Under the pieces are notes generated by a model. It saw only the letters and a list, made by a program, of their open reading frames with translations, had not been told where the DNA came from and ran no database searches. A stretch of 64,000 bases of DNA, taken from the NCBI GenBank assembly GCA_905182995.1, contig CAJJDP010000064.1:68627-132626 (forward strand), written 5' to 3'. This stretch comes from Paramecium octaurelia. Lineage: Eukaryota > Ciliophora > Oligohymenophorea > Peniculida > Parameciidae. Positions within the stretch are counted from its first letter, which is position 1; every line of letters starts with the position of its first letter. Positions 23,692-35,505 of this stretch are shown in pieces. The position numbers and the translations under genes are program-made.

Positions 23692-25762
23692 TCATCGAAA
23701 GTCGTCTTCATCTGTTTCCTCCTCGATGGATATTAAGCTATCTTATTTGATATCTATTCTCTTATCGGATTGTCTCAACTTTTTAATTTTTTATAGAATG
23801 AACTTAGAAATTTAGTCCAAATTCATTTCCACATCAGAATGTACATTCTAATTAAGGATTAACTCCTTCATTTGTGTTTTCTCTACCTCACTGATGAGTT
23901 TGAGATCGTAAAAATTTTTGAGAGTTTAAAATGCCAATTTGTAATAGGTTTGCATTTTTATAAAATGTATTTTATTTAATATTTCAAGTTCAATATAATA
24001 TAAATTTAAATCATAACGCTTCAGATTATAAAATTACCTTAGCAGTAAATTAAAGTTTCCCATACTAAATTTAAATTATGGTGTCCGATTTCATTTTGGC
24101 ACTCAATTCATCATGGTGACTAACGATGACTGTAGGAATATTTAAGTGCACTTAAGTATGATGATACTATATATTACTTTAATTTTATTTACAATAATTC
24201 ATCAATTCATCGATACCAACAAATTGAGAACATCTAACATAGTTTTATTCTTTTTCAATAGAATAATATTTGACCTCAACAAAATATTCGCAACTCAATG
24301 CAATTAAGGTATTTAAAATGATAAAGTTACTTAAAAATATGTAAATTGGGATAATGATATATGGTAGGATATATCCATGTTTTGAATACATTGGTTCAAC
24401 TATATTTCCCCAATCTATTAGTATAACATTAAACAATACCATCCAAAGTCATGATTTAAACTAGAGTGTAGAAGGAACCCCAAAAAGATGAGAAATACTT
24501 TTATTATTTTAATCCTGTGTATGAAGAATAATTAGAAGTCAAAATGCTAGCAATGAACATTATAATTCCAAAGAGTTATGTGAATTAAGGCATCAGGAAT
24601 GGCAACATGTCTATAGTGCCTACGAAGATTCCTTTGACTGATGGAGTAGTGGCAATTTTGAGTAAATTCAGTAGACAACCAATCTCAAGGAATATCAATG
24701 AATAGATTAGGGATAATGGTCTATCTATGAATACAGATTGAATTACCCAGCTATGAAATGCAAAAGCATCATAATTTTGTTTTTTCTTTCTAAATCATAA
24801 ATTGGTCCCTTCTTCAGAATCAATATAATAAAATGAATTGTGTACAATCCATCATCTATCAATTCTATCACCAATTCACTTGTACTGTCTCCATGATCAA
24901 AATTCTCAAGTATTGATATAAATATCCCTCCAAAACTAATAATGAATACGATATATTGATAATAGTTACCAATAATGCATTTATCAAATAAATTCTAGTC
25001 CTTAACTAATTCTGATAATATTTATTGTTAATTTATTTCATAATTAAATCGATCATCTAAATGATTACCTTTTTTCTCAAATTACAGTGTCTCAATCAAA
25101 ATACCCATCATTATGTTTAAATAGAAATATGTCATAAGTAGAATATAAACACACAATATAAAATATCCAACCAAATCATCTGACTCTCTTCCTATCTAAG
25201 CCCAATCATCCAAACTTAGAGTCTAAACAAATGTTAGCACTGATCTACTGAATGTGCTATAAAATATTTCAACTTTTTTGTTATCATAATAATAGGCAGT
25301 TGTTGAATATGCACATATACATAAAATAAAAAACATAGTGATTGCCAAATTCATTATTTCAGACCACACCAATTTAATTTCTCTTATCATTCTCTAAGAA
25401 AAAGGGAATGTAAGAATATCTATACTCATGATAATTTAAGTCATTCCTAATAAATTGAATCCAAAAAATAGATGACCAAAACCTAAGATCAAAGCTACGA
25501 CTGCAAAAACTAAATCAGATGTGTTCTGTCGATTATTCAATAGCATTAGAAGATAAATCCCTACAAAAATAAGAGTTTCATCATTAAATTTGAAAAAGGA
25601 CCCAATATAGAATACTAGCATTAGCAATGTTTTGTATTTATTATCAGGCCTAACAGGTATCTAATTTGAATGCACTTCACTATTATTTGATGATGGATGT
25701 AGTTGGACTTCATGTTCCGTCAATTCTGTTTCTAATTACTTATACTTTATTTATGAAAACAT
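23692..25762 (-). CDS. Two-domain voltage-gated-type cation channel
   Basis: About 675 aa with two introns (25 nt at the second pore, 19 nt near the C-terminus) and one missing base. Two sets of membrane helices each end in a pore loop. The first filter is FVQTLSLDDWAQIGRES near residue 210; the second is TLVQIMTLDDWGNIVEP near 480. TLxxDW/DDW filters are typical of Ca2+- or Na+-selective channels of the TPC/CatSper/voltage-gated superfamily. The voltage-sensor S4 helices show very few arginines. The frame breaks inside a run of six A (minus strand; 24780-24785). One more A would restore a continuous frame through both domains. The acidic cytoplasmic tail ends IEEETDEDDFR. Probably a membrane channel; ion selectivity is unproven. 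Confidence 0.78.
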
Positions 25763-26334
25763 TAATGTAAATTATATAATATCTATCGAATTAATTTTGA
25801 GTAACAATAATATTATTAATCATAAAGAGTATAGTCAGTTTAGTATTCTATTGATCTTTTGATCATCAGAACTTTTTAATTATTCTATTTTCCCTATCGA
25901 CCTAGCAAGATATTTGACTTTAAAATTCCAATATTTATTATAATTTTATATCAACTTAAAATATGTATAAATTTCAACATAGACCTCTATTATTAATTTT
26001 ATCAATAGATAAAAACACTTTGTGAAGTTTTTTAATTTTAAGAAATTATTATACTGAATTAGCTAAAGCATTGGTTTTATTAGGCAGAAATACAAAAAAA
26101 ACATGACTGCTGAATAAATTTAATGATTAAAACCCTAATTAGGTTATTTGACTAATACAATAAGTAATTCAATTTAATCAATTTTTATGCTAATAAAAAG
26201 GTTAAGATTAATTTAATAATAATGCAGTAGTAATTGAAAATATATTTAATCATTTCTTAATTACCTTCAGTCTGACTTAATTAAAAAAGAACTCAATTGA
26301 TTAAGTTCATTCATATTTTTGTACAATCTCACTA
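25763..26334. other. Intergenic, no gene seen
   Basis: AT-rich spacer upstream of the channel gene; all frames carry frequent TGA. It presumably contains the channel promoter and the 3' end of the membrane-protein transcript. No motif or repeat is visible. Confidence 0.6.
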
Positions 26335-27869
26335 TCAAACCTAAACATATTATATAAATATACAATCATCATTCAATATGACATAATCGTGGGGACTTAT
26401 CATTTTTAGAATTCTTCTGAAATGAGTACTCTTTTACAATAAGATGTATAATTCTGACATAACATCTACTTTAATAATGATGTCAATGAATTCATTCTAT
26501 TCTAAAAATGAGTTGCAAAGATGTATTTAGATTATTTCAGCTTTTGTTTTAAAGAGATGGGTGAAAAAGTTGATCATAAATTCATCCAAAGAATTCTCAA
26601 TTGTGAAGATTTCTTTGATTTCTGAACAGAATTCAATCCTCATTTGTTTTTACTCATATGCTTATGAATAGAGCTTAGCATATTTTTTAAATATCATTAA
26701 AAATGATTAATTTGTTATTTTACTGGACTTTGTATATTTAAACTTTGAAAATAGGTACATTAACTTAGTAATTGCTTAATAAATAGAATTTTAATCATGA
26801 TTTAATGACTTATCCAAGATTAGTATTTATTTTTTTAAGAAGTTTCTAAAATTAATTTAAAATTTATTCAAACCTTTTTTATAATTTACTAGTTATTATT
26901 ATAAATGTTAAATTTCTTGTCTTTTCTTATCTATAATCAATATATAAATAAGTTCTGTTATAAAGCATTCAGAATAGCGAATAAATAATTTTTAGATATG
27001 ATTATTATTGTTTGATTTCAGTTCTAAAATTTTATTAACTATTAAATCATCTTACTTCTTTTGTCTTGCCAACAAAAATGTCTCCAACGTTTGTCCATGT
27101 ATGGAGTAATTTCGAAGGATGAAATTAAGGGCATCATGATTATTTGAGAATTATTTATACTCTTGATGATGTTGGAGGTTACTGAATTTTTATTAAAACT
27201 GCACGTTATCTTTGTCGTATGTACAAAGCACGAAAGGACTATCTGTTAATAAAGGTATCAATTACTCTAATCAGTTATCATACTCTAAATACCTTATTAA
27301 CTATCTTGAGTAGTAAATAGGAATGACAGTCTATACTGCTAACTTATCTTAAAAATAGAATAGAGAAACATCAATCCAATTACGATTGAATAAAGTATGG
27401 TTTAATAAGACAAGGATGGCTGATAATATTTTGATATTACTATCTTTATTATTATATTTCCCAATATATGCATTGAACTAAATTTAAAATCCGATATTAG
27501 TATTATCATTATATTTAATAACAATTGATTCTATCCAAATACAAAGGCTTCTTGTGGTTCAAATCCATCCTCAACGTATTGTTGCTGTAACATCAAAAAA
27601 TGATTTATGATTAGCAAGTAATAATCTACCCCTCTTCTATTGTTATTAAAAATGAAAAATTATGCTAACATGGCTACAATTGTTAAAGAGAGAAATACAA
27701 AAAAGCCTACCATTTAATTCTGAAAAATAAATGTAATGCTTCTAAATAAGCACAACAAGAAACTGACTAGATTCAAAGATTTGCAAATAGGAAGAGTATG
27801 TCGATATCGAAAATCTTAATACTATTATTCCAGTTTTTCACTTCTAAATGTAAGAGTGTATTTATTCAT
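26335..27869 (-). CDS. Multi-pass membrane protein with long helical cytoplasmic part
   Basis: 502 aa with one 26-nt intron. The start at 27867-27869 is preferred over an internal Met at 27713, because the upstream frame is open and reads MNKYTLTFRSEKLEQQYQDF and continues straight into a membrane helix. Five or six hydrophobic segments lie between residues 35 and 200 (LVSFLLCLFRSITFIF, VGFFVFLSLTIVAML, LLLNIMIILI, YSIVIGLMFLYSIF). The C-terminal 300 residues are helical and charged with no catalytic motif that I can see. The N-terminal layout recalls ciliate membrane cyclases and sensor kinases, but no kinase or cyclase domain follows. Family unknown. Confidence 0.68.
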
Positions 27870-28982
27870 TTATTTATTTATTTTTTATCAAATAATAAAT
27901 ATTATTAATATATCCTTAACTTTAAATAGGTAAATATATTTCAAAAAAACCTATATGTTAAAAATAGAAACTGTATTCTGAATCATCTTAAGAGAATTTG
28001 AGTGCTTTACAAATAAAAATAGTAAATTAAATATGTTTCTAAAATTAATAATTAATTAGTTTTATTGAAATTTAATAGTGAGTTGAGCAAATATTTTTGT
28101 GTAAATTCAAATATAATAAAGTTTAAGCTAAAATATACATTTTTAATCGTCCTTGATATTCGTCTTGTAGAGTCAGGAAAAAAATCGATTTAATTGAATC
28201 AAAAATAACAGTTTATAAGTTTTAATTAATTAATCAAACAATCGAGCAAAACAGTTTTCATTATTGTTATTTAGTAATCATATACAACTCTTCAATTTTG
28301 TTAAGAAATCGATTATGTCTTTATTAAATATCTTTTATTTATTTATTATATTTTTTTAAATTATCAAATGATTGATCATGTTAAAGTCTCAAAAATAAGT
28401 AAAAAATTACATTTTTTATGTTGATACTTGTGATTGCATAAATTTAGTATTGTTTTCTTGTTTTTCTGGACTCTTTTGGTGTATTTTTGGTAATTTGAGA
28501 AAATAGGCATCCTTTTCTAAGGATTGATTTGTTGTTTAATTTTTATCTCTTTGAGAAAGCGAGGCTTTATTCGTTAATTTCTTAAATTTTAATTTATTTA
28601 GTGATTACAATTGTTTCATTTGATTTGGATATTAATGGAAGTTAAATGAAGGGCCTATGTTGATGAATTGTGATTTTCTATAATTATCTTTCAGAAAGAC
28701 ATATCATTTATTTAATTATATTTAATAATGTTGTATAGCAATTTAATATAACCTGATAATAAATTGATTTTAATGATTATCTTAACATACGTTTAAACGA
28801 AATAGCAAATAAAATGTTTTATTATATTTAGAAATTAATTGAAAATGCAAATGAACAAGTGATATTTTTTTATGAATATTCATCTATCTTATCTCTAAAA
28901 AAAGAATGGAGATATTTAAAGATGAAGAGGAAATCAACATAAAAATAATAAATTTAATTATATCCAAATAATATGATATGCA
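27870..28982. other. 1.1-kb gene-free stretch
   Basis: Both strands were read in all frames with TGA as sole stop. No start followed by a plausible frame or intron chain was found. The composition is extremely AT-rich with long T and A runs. This is a large gap for such compact DNA; it may hold a non-coding RNA or a vanished gene that I cannot recognise. Confidence 0.55.
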
Positions 28983-30123
28983 TCAAACCCCTTTAATATA
29001 AAATATGTAATCGGCTGAACCTGATAAAGCATAAACTAATTTTTTTGAGGCAATATCAGATTTGGTAGAATCATATGCTATTGTTGTAGCATCTTCTGCA
29101 TATGTACCGGCAGCCTTATCTGTTATTTTGACTAATTTATTAGCGATAGCAATTGTGTATGTTGTGCCACTATAAATGTAAGTGACAGTCAAAGCTAAAC
29201 CAGTAAATGGTGCTGGTGTTGCTGCATCATCGATAATTTTAACATAATAAACATCACTGAACGCTGTAGCTGCTGCTATACCAAATTGAACAGCTGGGTA
29301 CGAAATAACTTAGACATATCCATTTTTTGTGTATGACAACCATGACAAAGTGGTTGTGTGTTCTTAGCCATTAACAGTTAAGTACAATCTAGAAAAGGTA
29401 GTTTAAGCAAAATTTAAGATGTAATAATTTGTCTGATAGTGTTTGCTAAAGGTTCTGACTCTTTCCAAGAAGATGGAGGCTAATTACCAAAACTTTGTTA
29501 ATGTTGCTCCTTTTAAGGCAGGGGTCATTGTTGTGTCATCCTATTATAGAAATAGTGTTTACTCTAATATTTTGGATAGTTTGGAACAATGCTTTTTCAA
29601 TGTAATATGGGTGAGTGGTAGTTTTCACAAGTTCAGGTTGATATGCAATATATAAATCTAAGATGGCATTTAATTAAGAGTTTGTGGCCAATTGTAAGTT
29701 AACAGTGAATACTTAATATAAAAAGTCTGCTTTAGGAGTTTTGGTTTATAAATCCGCCACTGTTATTCCTGTAAGTGAATGAGTAGCTAATCCAGTAGTT
29801 GTAATGGGGAACCTAACATAATTATAATCAATTTTATTGTTAGAATTAGGAGTGCACACATTTTCATATTGTACATTCAAAGAGGTGATTGGATAGCAAT
29901 TGGCTGTGTATACACCACTTGGACGGCAAGCTCCAATTTCATTTATTCTATAACAGTCAGCTGGCATAGTGTAAGGATCGCATTAGGTAGTCCATTTACA
30001 ATAACCTGCGGCTTTACATAGTGCTTCAGTTGGGAAATTAGCAGGAGAGCAAGCAGTTTACCCTGGTGGTAAAGTAGAACCTAGCCAGAATAATAGAAAT
30101 GTAAGAAAATAATATTTGTACAT
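28983..30123 (-). CDS. Secreted cysteine-containing protein, paralogue A
   Basis: 372 aa with a 22-nt intron at 29541-29562. The signal peptide is MYKYYFLTFLLFWLGSTLPP. A cysteine-rich stretch of about 60 residues follows (CSPANFPTEALCKAAGYCKW, then CDPYT, DCYRI, ACRPSG, NCYPI), and then a long Thr/Ser/Val-rich beta-type region. It is related to the adjacent upstream gene in order of domains, including AAGYCxW and a DADTYT-poor middle. These proteins are probably secreted or placed in cortical or secretory compartments. No membrane anchor is seen at the C-terminus (YIFYIKGV). The family is not recognised beyond the pair. Confidence 0.75.
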
Positions 30124-30310
30124 TAATTTAATTACATCATCAAGTGAATATTTTATAGACTCTTAAATGCATAGGCTCGATATAATATTATTTATTTTAA
30201 TAGATATAAATCAAAGAACAAAGTACAAGCTGTTTATAAGAAAAAGAAAGGATATTGTATAAATATAAGATTAAGCAAAATTAAATTTAATGATGATTGA
30301 TATTAAATAT

Positions 30311-31483
30311 TCAAGCACATGATGTTCCACTCCATGTAAAACGTCCTAATCTACATCTTGTGTAATATCTACCTGTTGCTACTTAAGAAGTAATTGTAGT
30401 TTCAGCAATCAGATAAGTTTTTGTGGTAGATTGACTTGAAATGTTGATGGTGCAGGTTTTTGTAGATGTATTACAACCTGCTGAACCTTGAGAAGTGAAC
30501 CCATTCATTTCAATCTTATCAAAAGTATATAAAACAGCACTACTTGTGGGTTGAGTACCTGTGTATGACCATGTCCATTATATAGTATAAGTTAGAGTTG
30601 CATCGCTGCCATCTATTTTTGATGGTCTAATTATGAATATATCTGATAAGGAAGAGAGGATACCAAATTATTCAGCAGGAATTACAAGCAATTCCAAATA
30701 TCCGTTATCATTATAAGAAGTCCAAGAAATTTGAGTAGTTTGATATTGAGATCCTAATGTCAGGGAAAAGCGATTGAAATGAGAAAACCCAAAATTGATC
30801 AAATATTTATTCGAAATATAGAAAGGCTGATATGCTCTTAGTTTTAGAAAGTAGGCATCTGTCATCCTCCATAATAGAGTGTAATAATCCTATCTTTTAT
30901 TTGTTGTACCTGTCAGAGTCAAGGTGACATCGTCTCGAATGGCTTACATAGATTCATAGATTGCCTTCTCTAGATACATGGGGTGTATCTGAGTATCTGC
31001 TAAATCATATTGCATCTAAATATAGGCATTCATAATATTCATCAATTCTGATGTGGAGGCCGTCAAAATGTTCACTGTTACTATCTCATACTTGTATTTT
31101 GAAGTGTATCTGGCAGTCATTATAGTTGTAACAAGATAACCACTTGTTGTTTGACTTGAAGATAATTATGTAATATCTGAGGGAAATTTTACATAAGAAT
31201 ACATCATAGTGGTCTGATCAAATTCCATACATTAATTCAGAAAGTTCGAATTAATCGAAGGGATCTCTGCGCATTTATTATTCAAGACCAAAAATCCATT
31301 TAAACTAGATCTACAAGCCCTGATGTCACTAACTTTGTGACACTCTGCCAGTTGACAAGCTGTCCCTGTCCAAAAGCAATACCCAGCAGCCGTACATGTT
31401 GTCTGAATCATCCCTGCGCAATCTATAGTTTAACTGAAAACGCAATTGAGTGATGCAATCAATATAAGTAATTTTTTCAACAT
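30311..31483 (-). CDS. Secreted cysteine-containing protein, paralogue B
   Basis: 390 aa, single exon. Signal peptide MLKKLLILIASLNCVFS. The cysteine part reads DCAGMIQTTCTAAGYCFW, then ACQLAECHKV and RACRSS, with the same spacing as the neighbour (CTAAGYC-x-W against CKAAGYC-x-W). A beta-type Thr/Tyr-rich region follows, with HPMYLEKAIYESMQAIRDD corresponding to HPYYIEKALFQTIQNIRD in paralogue A. The C-terminal 60 residues carry further cysteines (GCNTSTKTC, RCRLGRF, SGTSCA). The tandem pair on the same strand, 187 bp apart, indicates a local duplication. Function unknown. Confidence 0.78.
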
Positions 31484-31631
31484 ATGTATATAATTTTATA
31501 TTAATGATAATGCCAATTAAAATCGAATATTTATATATTCAAAGAATAGATACAACTTCCATGCTTTAAAAATTTACTAATTTATTTCACAGCTTTACTT
31601 TAATAATATGATTAATTCATTTACCAGATAC

Positions 31632-32145
31632 TCACTTTAACAATTTTAATAAAATTATTATGCTTCTCTAATACAATTTCTGAAAGGCACAATTACTTCT
31701 CGTCCCATTATCTAATTATTAAATACAAAGAAAGAATTACTGGATAGAGAAATTTAGGATTTTAAGTTGCGACTGGAGTTCCTCTTCAAAAAGTTATCTT
31801 TTTAGCTCTTCCTAGCTGCTATATCATGTAAATTTAAATTCATCTTTTATACTTTAGTTAAACAGTCCAATTATTCAAACAGAAACCCTAAATAAAATAT
31901 TTGAATTAGATATTACAAAATAACTTTGAAATACATAACAAATTTTTCTTGACTCCTTTCAAATCCTTAACTCTTATTTGATCACTAACAGGAGGTTGTT
32001 TAAATAAAATAATCATTCCTGAATCATTTATTTAATATTTATTGTAAACTATGCTCATTTTTGTGAAACATAAGGGTATTTGGTTGTTACTTAGGATTTA
32101 ATGGGCATTTGAGGAACTGCTCAAACCTTCTTTATAGAAACGCAT
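31632..32145 (-). CDS. Small basic hypothetical protein
   Basis: 151 aa predicted from three exons with two 29-nt introns. The model begins at 32145, immediately after an in-frame TGA, and reads MRFYKEGLSSSSNAHQIL. It later has FKQPPVSDQIRVKDLKGVKK and a Ser/Asn/Lys-rich segment (RKSQKDNFLKRNSSRNLK), ending YQRSIIILLKLLK. Both introns have typical ends and the total is divisible by three. No family is recognised. Individual exons could be chance frames, so the model is moderate. Confidence 0.45.
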
Positions 32146-32296
32146 TCATTAATTAAGGATCACAAATGAAGATATATCCTAACTTAATTATTGAAAGTGT
32201 ATATTTGTAAGACTAAATTATAATATCAATTTAGATAATAAATGAATTATATATTTATAATAATGAACTAAAATTTTGCTAATAAAAATCAGAACT

Positions 32297-32554
32297 TCAC
32301 AGTGTTTTGTAAACTAGAAATACTCTTTACAATTACTATTATAGTTTAGCAATTTGTCTATCAAATCTACATGTGTTAATATCATTCTTCTGCAACAATA
32401 TCTCTCCAAACCCAATCTATCTAAGGATTCTCCAGTTGTCACTCCATCTTAGAGTAATTGCACATAATCACTCCATAAATGGCCTACTACCTAAATGATT
32501 CAAATAACATCCAATTACCTTTCCACAAGTAAAGCATCTGATAGGAATAATCAT
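32297..32554 (-). CDS. RPB10: RNA polymerase subunit RPABC5 (RPB10)
   Basis: 68 aa with introns of 28 and 23 nt. The N-terminus [15 protein letters not shown] is the near-invariant RPB10 start, with the CxxC half of the zinc site. The second half is in [21 protein letters not shown]. This is the small subunit shared by RNA polymerases I, II and III that anchors the assembly platform. The length matches the family (67-71 aa). The C-terminus IYKTL replaces the usual short tail. The second intron is chosen because it gives a TGA at the expected length; skipping it would run on for more than 50 residues of unlikely sequence. Confidence 0.95.
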
Positions 32555-32613
32555 GAATTAATTTTAATTATTTAAATAAAATATTGTTTTCAATCCATCT
32601 TATACCACTCTCT

Positions 32614-33696
32614 TCACTCTTCCAAATATAATTGAATGTCTTAAATGCAACTTGCATCTTGAGTCTTTAAAGTCTTTCCATCAATTTTGAATTTCCCATT
32701 CCATCCTTTCCTACTCTTTATTGATTTAATCCTCTTCCAAGACTAAGAACCACTTGTACTCTCACACAAATCAATTGATACTCCATTGAAATTACACTCA
32801 TAATACCCCTATGGACACAACAACCCATCATTTTATATCAATCCCAAAGTCATATCGATTTAACCTAACAAACACTAATATGCATCTCTTACTTATCCCT
32901 ACGCCTGGCTTTTCTTACTCATATTCAAATTTTCCCAATTGAATCATCAAGGCCCCATAAAAGTTAGAGATCTTGCTTACTCCATAAATCAAATTTTGTG
33001 GAGTTCCTTCCAAATCTACAAACTCATCGGTCTTTTAATTGATATTTATTAACGATTTTGATTTGACAACATTTTATGGTCCTGCTATGTAACTATCATG
33101 TATTAGAATATTTTTAATACCAAATAAGTAAGTCTTTTAAAACATGTTCAGATTAATTATTGAGTGTAACATCAAAACTATTAGCTTATTATCTGGTTAT
33201 TGATAATTAAAACTTCAAATCACCTTTTTATGATTCTTTTTGAAATCCTGCCAAAAATATTTGCACAGTTGGTGTCACCCAAAATTCTCTTTACAATTAT
33301 TATTATTTTCTTACCTTCCAAAATTGATTGTGGTGCTTTTTTGGATGGTCTCACAATTTACTTTCAATCTATCATCAATCACTGCCAACCACTGATATTC
33401 GAGATGATCAATTTTTGATTTATGATTCGTTATCTAGAATTAAAATCCTTTATAAAAATATGTCTCATACCTTATTGAGTGATTTATAGTAGTTTAGGTT
33501 CAATCCCGATAGTTCTTGGAACCTCATTGTTAACGTGTAATGCTATCAAGGATATGCCGACTTATGGAATTGATTCGAATTTTTAGTCAAACTAAACAAA
33601 AGCCAATCTCTTATCATGAGGAAACAGAACATCGAAGGTAACTTTTCCTATTTACAAATTGAGAACTTAATTCACAAAAAGTATTATAAATAACAT
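32614..33696 (-). CDS. Secreted hypothetical protein
   Basis: 324 aa from five exons; introns are 23, 26, 31 and 28 nt. The N-terminus MLFIILFVNQVLNLQ looks like a signal peptide. The body has alternating strands (TFDVLFPHDKRLAFVQ, IALHVNNEVPRTIGIEPK, NKLIVLMLHSIINLNMF) and a later Cys-containing part (GLLCPQGYYECNFNGVSIDL). The end is DIQLYLEE. No known domain is recognised. All four introns are needed to avoid TGA, and together they keep the reading frame. Likely secreted or lumenal. Confidence 0.68.
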
Positions 33697-33816
33697 TTTA
33701 TTAATGAATTAATTTATATAATTTTAAATAGCCAATACTTAATGATTTCTAACAAATAATAACATTTCGAAATAGAAGAAATACTTGATATTTTCTGATA
33801 ATATCTGAAAATCAAA

Positions 33817-35130
33817 TCATATTAAACTGTATCTTTGGATTTTTTTGGTCCTAAAATTCCAAATGACCAAGCAATTTCCATTGTTTGTAAGATTTCCATA
33901 AATATATTAATCCTAAAATTCGATTGGCCAATAGATCTAAGCGAATTAAGTATCCACTTACCTTTTTAAGATATACACGTATTAGCCATGTTTCTAAATT
34001 AATATGCCATTATTCTAATTATAAATTGTGGGAAATAAGTCTTCATCCTCAGATGAATTATTACTTAATATAATTTCAAGTTTAGGCTGTTGAATGAATT
34101 ATCCATTTTCTTCACAAAATACTTAAGATATCGGTTTACTCCATTGTTAACAGATAATTGTTTATTTATTTATAAAAACCATTCGTCCAAAGTAATCGCC
34201 TGTAGATTAATTTACTTTTTATTTCAATTGCCAATTTCCATTTCTCTCCTTAATCCAAATCATTATACATTTATTAAAATCTGAAGAAGCCATTTATGTT
34301 TCTGATTCATCCATGCAAATACAATGAAGCGCAGATTCGTGTTAATCCAATGTTTAAATAATCTTCATCGTCTTTTGTTAATTAATCTCAATAATTTTTA
34401 TTAGAGGATCTTTCCCAATACTAATGATTTATTGATTAGAATGATTATACAAGACTCCTATGACTCCTTTACTAAAAACAGCTAGCTTTGTTGATTACCA
34501 AACATTAGGCTGTAACTTTTTCCAAATTCTTATTTCTCCATCTTCTCCTCCAGATATAAAATATTTATCTTCATTAGTAAAGACTAAGCAAGTAACCAAT
34601 TTTGTATGTCCGTATAATAATAAATTTTTTTCTTCAATTATTCCATCAATTATTTTCCATAATTTAATATTTTCTCCACTTCCAGATATCATAAGAGTAT
34701 TGTTTTTATTAAATGCAATAGCTAAACATGTCTCATTCTATTCGATAGATTATTGTATTTCAATCAGGTCTCCTGGTTTCGAAAATTCTATTACATTAAT
34801 AAATATGTTTAATTGCTTTACACAATCCAACAATTAGATTTTTATAAATGATTGACCTTCCTTCAATTTCAATTCTATAATATCCTTACTTTTTTGATAA
34901 ATGTTAGATAGAGGATTATTCTCTATTGAACTATTCTAATTATTTATGTCATTTGTTAACTCTTTTAGTCTATTTAATTTGTTTTCTATCAATTCGATCA
35001 AAGAGTTTATTTAGTTTATCAAATTTTTAATTTTTGCTTTGTATTCTGTATATAAATTTAAATCAGGAAACTTTTTATTAATACTTGCTGAATTGTAATC
35101 TATAATGGTGGGTTCTTTGATAAACATCAT
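33817..35130 (-). CDS. WD40-repeat protein
   Basis: 437 aa, single exon. The first 140 residues are a coiled coil (AKIKNLINQINSLIELIENK). At least six WD-type repeats follow. The clearest is LLLYGHTKLVTCLVFTNEDK followed by FISGGEDGEIRIWKK; others end GENIKLWK, DFNKCIMIWIKE and GNCLVIWNFRTKK. Such N-terminal coiled coils before WD repeats are common in Paramecium and Tetrahymena scaffold proteins. Partners are unknown. A GT...AG stretch near the C-terminus was considered as an intron and rejected, because the unspliced reading completes a WD repeat. Confidence 0.85.
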
Positions 35131-35505
35131 TTCAGAAATTTTAATTTATTAAAATAATTAATAAATATGTTGCTATCTAGGCAGAAAATTTAATATTTAT
35201 ATTAAATTTTATCCTCTTCTTAATTATTATACTCCTTTATATCTTCATAAGCTTCCTGCATTATTTGCTCTTGTCAAAAAAAGCCAATTAATTTTGCATT
35301 AATATCATGAAATTTAATTTAAATGATCTTTAATCCAATCCTTATACATGGCCCTTTTGGAAGGTACTTCCCATTAATACCCTAATTTATTCAATAACTA
35401 TCCATAATTTAAAATTGGCACACTAATCGATTTCACTTTAATCTATCATATATATATAATAATAAATTGTTATTATATATATTAAATATTATTATATTTA
35501 TTAGA
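35131..35505. other. Divergent spacer with an unsupported ORF fragment
   Basis: Between the divergent WD40 and ubiquitin-like genes. On the minus strand around 35310-35430 a frame reads VPILNYGQLLNKLGYQWEVP and then MYKDWIKDHLN, which looks protein-like. It has no upstream Met in frame, and a TGA follows shortly with no GT donor available to skip it. It could be a gene remnant. The rest is AT-rich. Confidence 0.45.

Noticed and set aside
24720..24745. 22-nt GT...AG segment in the channel considered as an intron
   Set aside because: Its removal leads to TGA; a one-base loss in the upstream A run explains the frame better.
34460..34837. 125-aa plus-strand ORF
   Set aside because: Antisense of the WD40 gene, whose repeats are clear on the minus strand.
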